DNA from: Histoplasma ohiense
Taxonomy: Eukaryota; Ascomycota; Eurotiomycetes; Onygenales; Ajellomycetaceae
NCBI GenBank assembly: GCA_017607445.1
Contig: JAEVHH010000004.1
Location: 3,038,001-3,102,000 of the forward strand
DNA length: 64,000 nucleotides
Direction: 5' to 3'
How positions within the stretch are numbered: position 1 is the first letter of the stretch; each line of letters starts with the position of its first letter. The translations under genes were made by a program, and so were the position numbers. The notes under the pieces were generated by a model that saw only the letters and a list, made by a program, of their open reading frames with translations, made no database searches and was not told where the DNA came from. Positions 20,814 to 33,040 of the stretch are shown here, piece after piece.

Positions 20814-21816
20814 ATGGGTCTCCTGTACCCGGCTGGCGGTGTTCTCGTCTTCCTGGTCATTGTTGGGCTTTGTGAGTGCAGATACACTGCTGCGAGGGTG
20901 TTGGTTTTGTTTTCACACATCGGAGCTGACTTCTGAAAAACGTTGAAAACGTGTACAGACATGCTCTTCAATGGCGAGGGTGAAGCCTTCAACGTAAGAT
21001 TTCGATCCGCCGCAAACCTCTATGCTCTCTGCTCCTCATGCGCGACATGAACACAGCCCCTGCTAATAAAGCAATGTGAAATAAAACAGATTGGCTTGTT
21101 TCTCGAGTCAGTGTCTCCATATACTTTTGCAACCACTGGCATAGGTCTATGTATCGGTTTATCAGTTGTCGGAGCAGCGTGGTAAGTTTTCCTTCTCAAA
21201 CCGCTATACGTACATACATATGTATACAAACACATTAAGTTTTATCGGACATACTCCTCTAACTTACCATTTCTTATTCGTCTTCGTCCACAGGGGAATA
21301 TTCATCACGGGCTCCTCGATCCTAGGCGGTGCGGTCAAGGCCCCAAGAATACGGACGAAAAACCTGATTTCTATCATCTTCTGCGAAGTCGTGGCCATTT
21401 ACGGCGTTATAATGTCCATTGTCTTTTCTTCCAAGATTTCCTACGTCCCCACCGACGACCTGTCCTCCGGAAGCAACTTGTACACTGGTTATGCACTATT
21501 CTGGGGCGGCTTGACAGTCGGGGTATGCAACCTCGTCTGCGGTATTGCTGTGGGCGTGAACGGAAGCAGTGCGGCGTTGGCTGATGCGGCGGATCCTACC
21601 TTGTTAGTAGCCGCCCCTTCGTTTTCTAGACCTTTGATCTAAACCCCTCCCCCTGTTTCGTATCATATGTACACTCGTACAGCTTTTTCTGATGAGTTTA
21701 ACAACAATGCCAGATTCGTCAAAGTCCTTGTGATTGAGATCTTTAGCTCCGTCCTTGGCCTCTTCGGTCTGATTGTCGGCCTACTGATATCCGGAAAGGC
21801 AAACGACTTTGCTTGA
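20814..21816 (+). CDS. VMA16: V-ATPase proteolipid subunit c''
   Basis: Five exons: 20814-20871, 20959-20993, 21090-21181, 21294-21602 and 21714-21816. They close to 198 residues, slightly shorter than yeast Vma16. All introns have GT-AG ends (gtgagt, gtaaga, gtaagt, gttagt). The protein is almost entirely hydrophobic, with an N-terminal membrane segment followed by the proteolipid repeat: GLCIGLSVVGAAWGIF, then GGAVKAPRIRTKNLISIIFCE, whose Glu (residue 93) is the expected proton carrier. The second hairpin follows, with GLFGLIVGLLIS near the end. The subunit sits in the membrane ring of the V-ATPase that acidifies vacuole and Golgi. The start MGLLYPAGG is the first ATG in frame. Confidence 0.93.
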
Positions 21817-22869
21817 AGGTCGTGAAACAGTCGAGAGAATTATTGTGAAATTCATCTTGATACATTGTAGACATAGGAATATTCCCTGTCACAAAATGAG
21901 GTATGAGGTTGGAGAGTCCCGTTGCGCCAGGAATCTCTTATGCAATACAAGATAGCTGGCGCATTTTTTTGCAACTTTTACAACTTTTTACATATTTATT
22001 GTTTTCCCTCCTTCATTTACCATCCACCCACGATAAAAATTAATCCGGGGCGATTTGGACTAAAACTTCCCATGTGATATATTACGAATGGACTAGACAT
22101 GGAGTCATAGCTTTTTTAATGTGCCCAGCATGGAGGGGCAGATGTGTGTGGAAATACATCTAGGAAGGGAATGGAATCACTGCCCGTTCAGTCAGGTGTT
22201 TTGATATATTCTGTATAGTATTTTTGTTTGCATGGGAGTCCGGTCATATCTCAATTTATCCACAGTGTGGACGGTTTCGACTCACCTTGACAATGATATA
22301 TAGCACTCACTACAAACTCCGTACACAGAACTACTAAAAATATGGTGGCAAATTATGAAATCAACGGCTGTCGTAGCTAGGATTTATGGGTGATGCCAAC
22401 ATCATCCACCAACCTCAAAGGACCGTTTGAGCAATCTTATCTTCTACGTAGATCAGGAGGACGAAGGAGGGTATAATCTCCCAGCTGCCCGGGGATATTG
22501 CCAACTCATCTCAAACATGATAGATAGATAGCCATCGTTCTGCGGGCAGACTCACACGACGGCCAAATATGGGAGAACAGACTCCATTACGGCCAACGGA
22601 TTCTCTGAGGACCTGAGCTGGTCCAAGAGAGCCTTACCCATCCACGCTTGTTGTATTCCATATGGTGTACGTTCTGTACAAAGTTGTCCTGGATTAAAAG
22701 TAGCACGACGTCGCCAAGTTGCTCGGCCTTATCTTATCGCACTATCGCCAAGAGCTAACTTCATACATTCCTTTGCCCAAGGTTCTACAACTAGTATTGA
22801 TAACTACCATCTCCAGCCATCATATTGCACACGTGAAGCTCCTGTTTGAAAATCCTCGAATTTCTCTCT
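21817..22869. other. 3' flank of VMA16 and promoter of cnxE
   Basis: AT-rich in the first 250 bases, as expected of a 3' UTR, then mixed. No frame with a domain was seen. The downstream 200 bases serve as promoter and leader of cnxE. Confidence 0.45.
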
Positions 22870-25278
22870 ATGGCTGCCTCTAAATTAAAGGCTGCTATCC
22901 TGATAATTTCCGACACCGCCTATCGGGATCCTTCAACTGATAAGGCGGGCAGCGCCCTAACCCAGACATTCGCCGTGGAAGGAGGGGACAAGTGGGATGA
23001 TCCCGCAATTGTAATTGTCCCGGATAATGTCCTGGAAATCCAACGCCAGATCATTTCCTGGACAGATGTGGAGAATTACTTCAATCTCGTAATTACAACA
23101 GGAGGGACGGGGTTTGCGGTGAAGGATAATACTCCCGAGGTAGGTATCCGACGACAGTCTACGCAAGTACCGCTGCGGCTTAAATTCAAGTTACGGATAT
23201 CAATTGAAGCCTACCCCTTTAACAGCCGTTCAAATACTTGCATTTACGAATTGCTAACAAACCTCCATAGGCCGTATCGCCACTCATACATCGGCATGCA
23301 CCTGGGCTTGTGTAAGTCATTGCGCCTGTTTTCAGCTTGGGTTTCTGGCATTTAGGTCTGACTTCTCTAGGCACGGCATGCTTGCTGCTTCTCTTGCTAT
23401 AACACCTTGTATGGCACCTCTAGTCGGAGCAGTTTCGATAAATTATTTGAAATCCGTTCTAATTTGGGTTCCACAGTTGCATTGATGTCTAGGCCTGTCG
23501 CAGGTTTGCGGGGTAAATCATTAATTATAACCCTACCAGGCTCGCCAAAGGGGGCGGCAGAGAATCTCCAAGCCGTCCTCAAACTTCTTCCACACGCCTG
23601 TATCCAGGCTGCCGGAGCTAATTCGAGAGCATTACATGCTTGTGGGGTACAGAACCTGGAGAAAGAAGCTGGCATCAGCGCTGCATCAGCTCCCTCCACT
23701 GAGGAAGGATCTCATCACCGTCATCACTATCATCCGCAGCATCACCAATGCCAGGGATATGGGCATACACATGGTCACGTTGTGCCGAAGGCTCATACAT
23801 TGCCTGCTCACCGGCCACAATCGAATGACCCTACTGCTGGTCCCACCAGACGTTACCGTGAATCGCCTTATCCGATGATTTCTGTGGAAGAAGCTCTCAA
23901 GATCATTGTTGAACAGACTCCGGACCCAACCATCATTGAAGCCCATGTAAATTCATCTCTTGTAGGATCCGTAATTGCAGAGGATGTCTATGCGCGTGAA
24001 GCGGTCCCGGCATATAGAGCGAGCATTGTGGATGGCTACGCAGTTATCGCCTCTCCTCCTCAAGCAGATACCCAGGGAAACATAAAAGGGAAATTTCCTG
24101 TGGCATCAGTGTCACATGCACAAGCCGCGTCTATGCCTCCACCACTGAAGCCAGGGGAAATTGCGCGCATAACGACTGGCGCTCCACTTCCTGAGAACGC
24201 CAATGCGGTTGTAATGGTTGAAGATACGACCCTTATATCTACAACCCCTGATGGAAAGGAAGAAGCTGTCGTGGAAATCCTAACGGGGGAAATCAAACCA
24301 GGAGAAAACGTTCGCGAGCCTGGCAGTGATGTTGCACTGGGATCTAAAATACTTCACAAGGGTGACCTGATTACCGCAGTAGGGGGCGAAATTGGTCTTC
24401 TCGCGTCAACTGGAACCCGATCAATCAAAGTATACAAAAAGCCCTGCGTCGGGGTCCTTAGCACAGGCGATGAACTGGTTGACCACGATGGCCCTGTTTC
24501 CCTCCGTGGCGGCCAGATTCGTGACTCAAACCGCCCGTCATTAATATCATGCCTCACAGCCTGGGGTTTCCCAACCGTCGACCTTGGAATTGCGAAGGAC
24601 ACCCCTGGAAATCTCGAACAATGTCTGCGCGATGCCCTCCGCGGTACTCCCAACTCACCAGGTGTTGACATAGTAATAACAACTGGGGGAGTTTCAATGG
24701 GCGAATTGGATTTGCTAAAACCCACCGTCGAACGCCAGCTTGGCGGTACCATCCACTTCGGGCGGGTATCCATGAAGCCTGGAAAACCCACTACCTTCGC
24801 AACGGTCCCATTCAAACCTGCCATATCATCGACAGACTCCACGGCACAGCAGGAGCGGGAGACGAAACTCATTTTCTCCCTACCAGGAAACCCAGCTTCC
24901 GCACTGGTGACACTGAACCTGTTCGTTCTGCCCTCCCTGCACAAAGCGACTGGCTTGGGCATCAGCAGCCAGCAGCGGGCCTTCCTGCCCCGTCTCGGCC
25001 TCCCGCTCGTCACAGTTACGCTGAAACAGAACATTCCTCGCGATCCGAAACGTACGGAGTACCACCGCGCGATCGTAACATCATCTAACGCAGACGGTCA
25101 CCTGTTTGCGGCCAGTACCGGACTTGGTGGGCCTGGTGTTGGGGCGGGACAACGGAGCTCACGCGTAGGGAGCCTAGCTGGTGCCAATGCTCTGTTGGTT
25201 CTTGAACCAGGAAAGGATGTTGCCGATATGGGGAAGAAGGTGCAGGCATTGTTGATGGGAACGGTGGTTCCTGAGTGA
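22870..25278 (+). CDS. cnxE: molybdenum cofactor synthesis protein (gephyrin/CnxE type)
   Basis: Four exons: 22870-23139, 23271-23311, 23371-23408 and 23477-25278. They close to 716 residues. The N-terminal MogA-like domain has TTGGTGF at residue 76 and LPGSPKGAAEN. It adenylylates molybdopterin. After a His-rich linker (about residues 195-225, many HH pairs) comes the MoeA-like domain from about residue 250: RASIVDGYAV, then STGDEL (about 448), TTGGVSMGELD (about 520), SMKPGKPTTFA and SLPGNPASALV. It inserts molybdate. This fusion order matches Aspergillus CnxE and animal gephyrin. The cofactor serves nitrate reductase and xanthine dehydrogenase. A GTG-free upstream extension is possible in frame, but the ATG at 22870 is the natural start. 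The His-rich linker is the only unusual feature. Confidence 0.93.
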
Positions 25279-25774
25279 AAGTATAAAACGAGAAACGAAA
25301 AGTGGACAAAGAATAAAAGAAAAGGTGTTTGAAAGAACGTGAAATATTATGATTTGATTTAAGTTTCTTTGATTCAAATGTCTATTATTGTGAAATAAAT
25401 AATATCGGCTTCTATTTCAAAAACTTGATATTAAGTCTAAATTAAACGTATTGGATATTCTTAACCAATATGTCGTTTTCCATCCATCTAGATTGCATGC
25501 ACGTTTATGGTGTTGGCCTTCTAAAACAGATACCGTCTGGGGGGAGTCATCCGGGTAAATAGGCGGAAACAAACAACTTAGAGGACATATAAGCCTCATG
25601 AACCATGCCTAAAAGAAGCCATAATCTTCCCAAGATGACCAAACCTAAACTCCGAACATAACTTCTAAAAGGGTGACAGAAAACGTCAAAATATATGCCG
25701 CGAAAATTTCACCTGAAAATGCAAGAATGCAACAATCACCTCAACGACCAATATAGCCATTCGTGATCTCTCAC
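25279..25774. other. 3' flanks of two converging genes
   Basis: About 500 bp between the stop of cnxE (plus) and the stop of the DDHD gene (minus). The sequence is AT-rich and shows no gene; it should hold both 3' UTRs. Confidence 0.5.
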
Positions 25775-28700
25775 TTAGTATGCCCTTGCCCTTTTCCACC
25801 TTTTCTTTTTCTCCGCCCTCAAAGCCAATAATGTCCCGTCCCTCCCACGCTTTCTACCAATTTCCACCACCAAAAACCTCACAAAATCCTGCAAAACCCA
25901 ATAACTGCTATGCGCACTTAGCATGTTCAGATACTGGATGCTCAACGGGCCACCGCCACCGCTAATGTAAAAATCAATCTGCCCGTTATCATTCAGGAGC
26001 GCCATACGCTTCTCCGCGAGTTCCTCACGCGAGAAGTCGTGCGTTTCCATCTCAACGCTGGAGGGTAATTTCGCGATACCGGCGGGGCGTTTGCTTTGTT
26101 GCGAAACAGAAGGAGCGGATAGGTCTGTGGTGCTCTGATCCTGGCTTTTCAAGGAACCCCAGCGGAAAACGCTGGTGACCGTTTGAAAGAATGAGGTGGA
26201 CGAGCTTGGGACTGAGGCTGGTTTGAGAGAGTTGGCTAGATCGCTGTCCACAGCTGCGTTGAGGCGGTAGGTGATTGCTAAAAATAAAAGATAAAAATAT
26301 TGATGAGAATTTATGACAAAGAATAGATCTGGGTTATGAACGGTGATTGAACTTACGGTCGGTATCGTGCATGACGTTATAAAGATTGTCGACTGCTAGA
26401 CAGCCATATATGCCCGCCTCCCCGGCAACTCCTCGCTCAAGGTCTTCGCCGTTTGTTCCTGGCTTGCCTCGATTCTGTCGTGGGAGAAGTGTTGCTGTGA
26501 GGGGGTTAGCTTTCTGTTCGATCTCCTGAATGAGAAGAGATGTGATACAAACATTTGTTCAGTAACAAAAAGAAGCCTGCCGGGCTTCCGCAGAAAAAAA
26601 CGTTGCTGGCATCAAATTCAAATATTGTCTGGCTGATTTCCGTATGCGCAAAATCAATATGACCTACATGGGTTGGTTGTTGACTCAGAATATCCATTGT
26701 CATGATACTGCCCAGCGAGTGAGCAATTAAGTGCACTTTACCAGTTTTTCGAAATCCCGGATTATTTTGACACCAGAGACGATATATTCGATTTGCCTCT
26801 TTGACCACTGCTTGAACCATTTTCTGTTTATGGTGAGATAGATAATAGGGGACATCAAGCAAAACATCGCTGATCAAACTTCTTATTGCCGGCATAGTTT
26901 CAGGCGTGATGTCTTTGAGGCTGAATTTGTTCGCAGCTAGGTCCTCGGAGGTCGAAGCTTCAATGTCAGCATCTTCTAGGGACAGCGTTGACCGCCAGTT
27001 GACAGGTAAAACCATAATGCTTTCCAGTTCTGGGCGCATATGAGGCCAAACAGAGTCACTATTGAGCTCGATATTGACTTGTCTCCGGAAAGCATTAATA
27101 GCATGCGTAAAATGGTAACTTTCAACCCGCTCAGATAATTTTTGACCGATACCATGTATGACCAATACCAGATCAGAAGCAACTGGTCTCTTATCCTCAA
27201 TTTGGCAGGCGTAGCATATAGGGCGCCGGTCAAACATATCTCTTTCAGCAGTTTGATGCATTTTCACAATTCTTCTGCCGCTGGAGGCAGGAATTTTAAC
27301 AGGGTGGAGTTTATCCCAGGTCTGTGCATTGAATCCTCGAACAACGGGAATTCCTATTTGCCTTCCTTTGCGAATTGCGCTAAGCGGTCGCCGTCCCCTT
27401 GCAGCAGAAGGTAAAAGGTTAGGCCTCAGAATTTGCGCCTCTTTGGAATCGACATATATCACACTTGAATTCTTGAATGGTCTAGGCGCATCAGGTAATG
27501 TCATAGATCCTGCAGCTTGATTCTCATAAAAAATCGACCCCGCCTCGGTCTCAGTCGGCTTCGAGAGCGACAATCGTTTGGATGGCTTCGACTCATGCCC
27601 GGACTCCATGGCACTTTGCTCTTTTACCTCTTCTTCTGGAGGCCAGATTGGATGCACAATTTTGATCTCTGCCTCCGCTCCGTTTTCTATACAACTGTTA
27701 AGTTCATCCTGCCAGGTTTCGGTCCAAGGCCGCATATACATATAGCCGGTTTCGAGTTGGTTAGCAAGCTCCGGTTCAACGGGTAACATGGTGTTCTTAT
27801 AAAACCAAGTGGCTCGAATAACGGAAGATATATCATGAATAGGGCTCCAATATATGGGTTTCATCTGCAAATCTTGTTAGAAATCTCCAATCGAGGAAAC
27901 AAATGAGAAAGGAAATCCCTTACCTCCAAGTTGGGAAGTTCCACTGAATGTAACCTGGATATTCCAACCGGTATAACAGCATCTGGTTCCTTTTTTCTAT
28001 CTACTGGGGTGGCTTCTGGTTCCGATGGAGAGAGGCGCTGTACTGTAAACTTTGAGGGGCTGCCAGCTGAATGGACCCTGAACTTGGCCGAACGGACATC
28101 ACTTCCTTGGTCAACTGTCACCATCCCACTAAGTGGATGCGACGCTCCACTCGGGGTAGCGGGCGACCTTGGTGAAGGAACTGATCGCGGGCTCCGCGCT
28201 GGAGCTCTGATGAATGGGGATCCGGTGATATTTGTATCGCCTCCATGAACCCCAGCTGCAGGGATCGGTCTGCCTGTCTGTGAAGAATAAGACCCAGAAA
28301 CTTCATCACCACAAGGGGATGATATGCTTATCCGTTTCGAAGTCTTCGATTTACGGTCTGCCGGAGGGCTATGTCGTTTCAAAGATTTTGGACTATTGTA
28401 ACTTAGACCCGGACCAAGGATCTGTCCCATCGAATTACTAGATGCTTCTACATCGCCAGTTGATTCCGCAGACATCCGAATTGGGATGGGCACTCCAGCA
28501 GGTTCTTCTTGTTCACAGACTTGCCGAGAAAATTTATCAGCAACCTTTGTAGAAGTGTCCTTCTCTTGATTCGGGATTTCGTTAGCTGCAGCGCAGAATA
28601 GCGCAACAATTATAGGCCGTAGATCATGTCGCCAGGCACTTTCCTTTTGCCGGCTAATTTGCTCAATTACATTTCTTAGTGTTGAAACCACAAACCTCCT

Positions 28701-29225
28701 CTTTTCCGTTTCACCACCCTCAGAACTTCCATATATCGCCGCATGTTTTTCAACGAGAGCAAATATCGAAGAAATATCATGTCGTTCGTTAATCGGGGTC
28801 ACATTTAGATCAGGAGAAGCATCCCTATATTCGCGAACAGCTGTTAAAGCCTCAAGGATGAGCCTGTCAACTTTCTGCCTCCAGGCTCTTTTAGCTCTGT
28901 CCTCTTCAGAACCACTTTTACGAGTGTCATCGGCGTCTTGATCTTCCACTGCATTTCTAAGTCCGTGCCACGCTTCCTCCAGAGCAATATTATCCAATAC
29001 CGAAAAGGGACGGGGAGGGAAGCTAGATTGAGAGCTGCTGGAGCTTGCGGAAGCGGCAGGTAATGGAGTTAAAGGATCATCTATTGGGAACGACGAGAGG
29101 TAGAAAAATTGTGCACGGACTTTTGGAGGAGCTGTAGATGTGCTGAAGTCTGATTTTGTTGTTGGATTGTCCTCGGGATCATATAAGAGGCATGTTGGCC
29201 CGTAGGTGTGAAGCAGACTCGACAT
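25775..29225 (-). CDS. DDHD-domain phospholipase A1-like protein
   Basis: Four exons on the minus strand: 27924-29225, 26553-27864, 26357-26494 and 25775-26277. They close to 1084 residues. The N-terminal third is Ser/Pro-rich with a WWE-like start to the second exon (KPIYWSPIHD, then a Trp-rich stretch). The lipase part has LVLVIHGIGQ and the nucleophile elbow AHSLG (about residue 810), where the usual first Gly is Ala. The DDHD domain follows: VFFCGSPAGFFLLLNKS, VDNLYNVMHDTDPITYRL and the final HSSYW near residue 1050. Relatives are animal PA-PLA1/iPLA1 and yeast Ddl1, which release the sn-1 acyl chain of phosphatidic acid and other phospholipids. The 58-nt third intron (26495-26552) has a gctaac branch site. 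Confidence 0.9.
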
Positions 29226-29934
29226 TCTTCGAAAGCTCAATGGAGCTTCAGGTATCTGTGGGAGACTGCTTGAGATATTAATGAAGATGAGGATTTATAT
29301 AGACAAGCCGGGTCATATCATGATTGGGACTTTCAAGCTATTGGCTTGGGTTCGTAAAAGATGCTGGCTGGCGATTGAATAGTATGGTGTTGCCTTGAGA
29401 GCCTTCAAGAGCCGTGTGGAAAACAGTATGAAGGTGCAGGATAGGCACTCCCCCTCCTAACTGCGCGAAGAGCGTTGAGATAGCTGTACAGGAGCGGGAA
29501 TAACCGTTAATACACTCTCTTTGCAAAATTGAGCAACTCATACCTGACATGGGAGTTATATACTGTTGTAGGTTAGATCAATCCATCGGCCATAAAAACG
29601 TCATCTGTCCAGGATTATATAATCGAGCACCGTTCTCATCACGTGGATCAGGCAAACCTCGGCTATGTGTTTTTGTAACCTTCTATTAATTACGGATCCG
29701 TAACAACTACTATTAACTACGGAGTACAGTGTTCTACTTTGTCACAAATGCTTTCAGAGAATGGAGCGAAAATTAGACACATTTCCTGGTTCCAAAGGCA
29801 TGAAAATCGCCAGAAACAACAGGGAAACTCACTCCAAACACGCCACCGCTAAAGTTAACCCTCGCGAAAAGAAGAACGAATTGTACAGAACTTTAGGATG
29901 AAACAATGCTGGTTGATCAATGCATTAGATGGCC
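29226..29934. other. promoter of the DDHD gene, no gene
   Basis: Contains the upstream region of the minus-strand DDHD gene and the 3' flank of the next gene. The recurring 9-mer TACGGAGTA is at 29718-29726, next to an ATTACGGATCCGTAA palindrome (about 29689). Confidence 0.5.
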
Positions 29935-31719
29935 TCACTCGCGGTTACCCCCATGGGATCTTCCTTTATCTTCGTTGTCACGCTGGGATAGGGAAGGTGG
30001 ATGATACTCTCTCGTCACACCATGCCTCCCCATTGCTTGCATCCTCTTCTCCTGCTCCTGTTTCATGAGCGAAAGTGTGTTGACCTGAAGTTCCTGAAAC
30101 GCGAGAAAGGTGACAATCGGCGCGCCGAGCATCTCTAGGATCTTGTGCGTATCATGCATATGCTTTCTAATGACGCTATCTGGAGTGCAAAAGGTACGGA
30201 CACTCATCTCCTTGGCGATCGCCTTCCAATTACGCAAGGTGGCATTGAGCGCTACCACATTCTGTGCGCATTCGCCATGAAATTTGAACGTCCGTAGGTT
30301 ATAGATGACGAGGTCACGCTGGGTGAGCTGGTCGAATTGAAACTGCACGACCTGTGGACGATTTTTTGACGCCCAGAAATTGGTGACTTTGGTAACGGAT
30401 TCCACCGATATGCGACCCTCCTTGTGTTGGTCGAGAAGGAACTTGTTGGCCGTCACGCATATCATAAGCTCTACCTCAGAGTACAATTTCGCCTGGGTTG
30501 GAGGGTCCAAGGAAATGGGGAAGGTTGATTGAAACCGTTCTTTGGATTTTTTCACGTCTCCTGTCTGCAAACCGAATAGTTAGATTGAAAAACGGTCTCT
30601 CGCAGTGCTTCAGGAAATCTCCATGGATCGAAAATGTTTATGTACTTACGATATCCTCAACGCGTTGTTTGATCTTCTCACCCAGCGCCTTGAAACCAGG
30701 CCTTTTGTTCTTCTCAGAGGGACTTTCCTTCAAGGAAGGACTGCGACCTAGCCAGCCATTTTCGCCGAACAGCTTTTTATGCGGCGATCGAGGTCTTTTC
30801 ATTGGGCTTGGTAGAAATTCGAGTATTGAATTCTCGTCAAGATCCTCAAGGATCTTGACAGGAGACAAAGATCTCCCTCTGCCGCGTCCTCGATCAGGGG
30901 ATCGAGATCGCTGTTTCTGGCTCCCGGGGGACACATTTGCTGAAGGTTTCCAGTCCTGGTAATAGCGATCTTCACCATATGACGCGTCGTCATAGTTCGT
31001 ATTACCATCGAGAGACTTGACATTGTTTCCCTCAGACTTGGAAATAGGGAGGCGTCTGTTGTAGTGATTTGCATCAACTGGATATGAAAACGCCTTTGGT
31101 GGAATTGCTGGCGCGGTTTCAGGTGTCTCTGGGCCAAATGGCCACATTATTTCACATCCTTCCGCAGACCGGCTGGAATTGCCAGCGCTATTATAGGATG
31201 AATGACTAATAACATGTTAGCATTGCTTCCACAAGATATAATGACGCCAACTTACTTATCGTATACTATCGGCACCTCCACCGAGTGCATCGGATTGAAC
31301 TTCTCCGGATCGAGCATCAAAATAGGCTTTCCTGTATTTTTGACCGATTTTAACAGCGGATTGTTCAGGATTTCACGCGTCAGCAAGCGAAAGGTGTCTT
31401 TGGTTGGAGAGCCAGACGAAGATTGGGAGTAGACAGATACACTGGAAGCTCCAGACTGGGGGTAGTGGTTTTGAGCTGTATACTGTTGTGTTTGAAGCGT
31501 ATCTGCTCCACCGTGCAGATGTTGGGTTCTGCTGCGGTCGATCGCAAGACCACGAATACACTCAATAGAGGCGTCTTCGTGTTCAGAATAAGCGCTTCCA
31601 CTGAATCGATTCTCCATTCTGAATGAAGTGGTATACTGGAGCTTTCGAGTGTTCGGAACCGTGGAAGAGACGTCAACAACCACGACGGGCACTTGGTTGC
31701 CCCGGAGGATATCAACAAG
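29935..31719 (-). CDS. uncharacterised conserved-looking protein, 5' end open
   Basis: Three minus-strand exons fit in frame: 31256-31719, 30650-31187 and 29935-30564, giving about 543 codons. Introns are gtaagt...ataatag and gtaagt...tttgcag. The middle part is basic and Ser/Arg/Pro-rich (RSRSPDRGRGRGRSLSP), suggesting disorder and phosphorylation. The last exon is globular and helical (LRTFKFHGECAQNVVALN, then HDTHKILEMLG), followed by a charged tail. I do not recognise the family. The first exon begins at an acceptor (ttgtag) with LVDILRGNQVPVVVVDVSS. A plausible first exon with ATG is 31941-32035, but no simple join keeps the frame; an in-frame TAG (31720-31722) separates it from open sequence further upstream. 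The first internal ATG is at 31617, giving 509 residues. Confidence 0.65.
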
Positions 31720-33040
31720 CTACAACTGGAGCTTCGAACCAACAATAGAACCAATTAACGCAGCTAAATGTCGAAGGTTATCAGTTTCTGCTGGCAACAA
31801 AGGACATGCCACAAGAAGAGGAAAACAACAGATATCCACTTGTCTTTATAAAGCAGGTATTTATAGTTTAGGTTTTATCAAGCTGCTGGAACCAAAATGG
31901 ACAGTTAAAACAAAATTTCCTATATAAATCAACAACATACCAAAAACCAAGAGTCCTTTCACCGAACACTTGATGCCACTTTTGTAATATCTCACATTCA
32001 GGGCCTTGCTCATTGGGGGTACGGGAGGTACCCATCATTGACCATATTGAATTCAAGAATGGAGTTCAATAAGGTCCATAGAGTATTGGTGAATAGTAAG
32101 GTATTGATTGAAATCCTTCAACACAATTCAATTTGCGAGAATGCTTGCTTTGTCCCCCATAGTTATCTCATTGTGTGAATATCCAAAAACCCAAGCCAGA
32201 TTCAGCAAAATTTATAACCCAGCTATTCAGCCGAGAATACGCTTATTATCAAATAATTCCAAAGGCCCTTGGAAATTAGGGGGCTTTTTCCAAATATCTG
32301 CCTATCACCAGGATCGGTTTAATAGTGATAGCGCCCAAAATTTCCACGCGGTATATTATACCGTTGCCGAGCCAAAGAGTTCATCGGCTTGGGAAAGGCC
32401 AAAACTGAGATAGGGAGTTTTAATGTGCGCCACCCTCATATCAGTGAGCTCCTAGGATAGTCGAAATAGTTCCAAATCATCTGAAGATAATAGCGCAATT
32501 TGCATCTCACTTCAACGCGAATTGACCAGCAGACATTGCCAGTCAAGATCCGCCCCCTAAACACGGTGGAAGCGCGATTATTGCTATAGCAAGATCGGAG
32601 CTCACACCTCCCACGAGTGTATAGTCCAGACTTGAGTCCTGGGTCCTCACCTGCGGAGCGAATCCCTACGCTTGTATAGATATTAGAGAAAATCTCACTA
32701 CCACGTGATCTGTACACTACACTGCCAGCTCCGACCCTGTAGCACAAGTTCAACCGAGTGGAATTGCGCCCAACCCAACCATTTCCTTGCGGGTGCAAGG
32801 CCGGCAGTCGTCGCAGCTATTCCCCCGCATCGCAGAAACCGTCGTAATGAAGGTTTCCCCTCATCAAAGATGTCTCCATGTCAAGGCCAAAATGCAGCTT
32901 TTCGCAGCTATATAATGAAACGATACCCACGTTTTACGTACAGTACATATATATAACAGCAACCCGTGTTTCTACATCGGTGTGGTTGAATATTTAATCT
33001 TGGTATTTTCTTGGTGATTCCTAGTATCTCTTGGAGAGAG
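31720..33040. other. possible 5' exon of preceding gene, otherwise empty
   Basis: 31941-32035 on the minus strand could be a first exon (ATG GGT ... donor gtatgt). The rest has no domain-bearing frame. The sequence becomes AT-rich after 32900, where the phenol-hydroxylase relic begins. Confidence 0.35.

Noticed and set aside
26525..26552. Very short intron at the end of DDHD exon 2, with an acceptor at cattcag
   Set aside because: It would be under 30 nt and break the frame; the 58-nt intron ending at 26495 has a branch site and restores a conserved motif.
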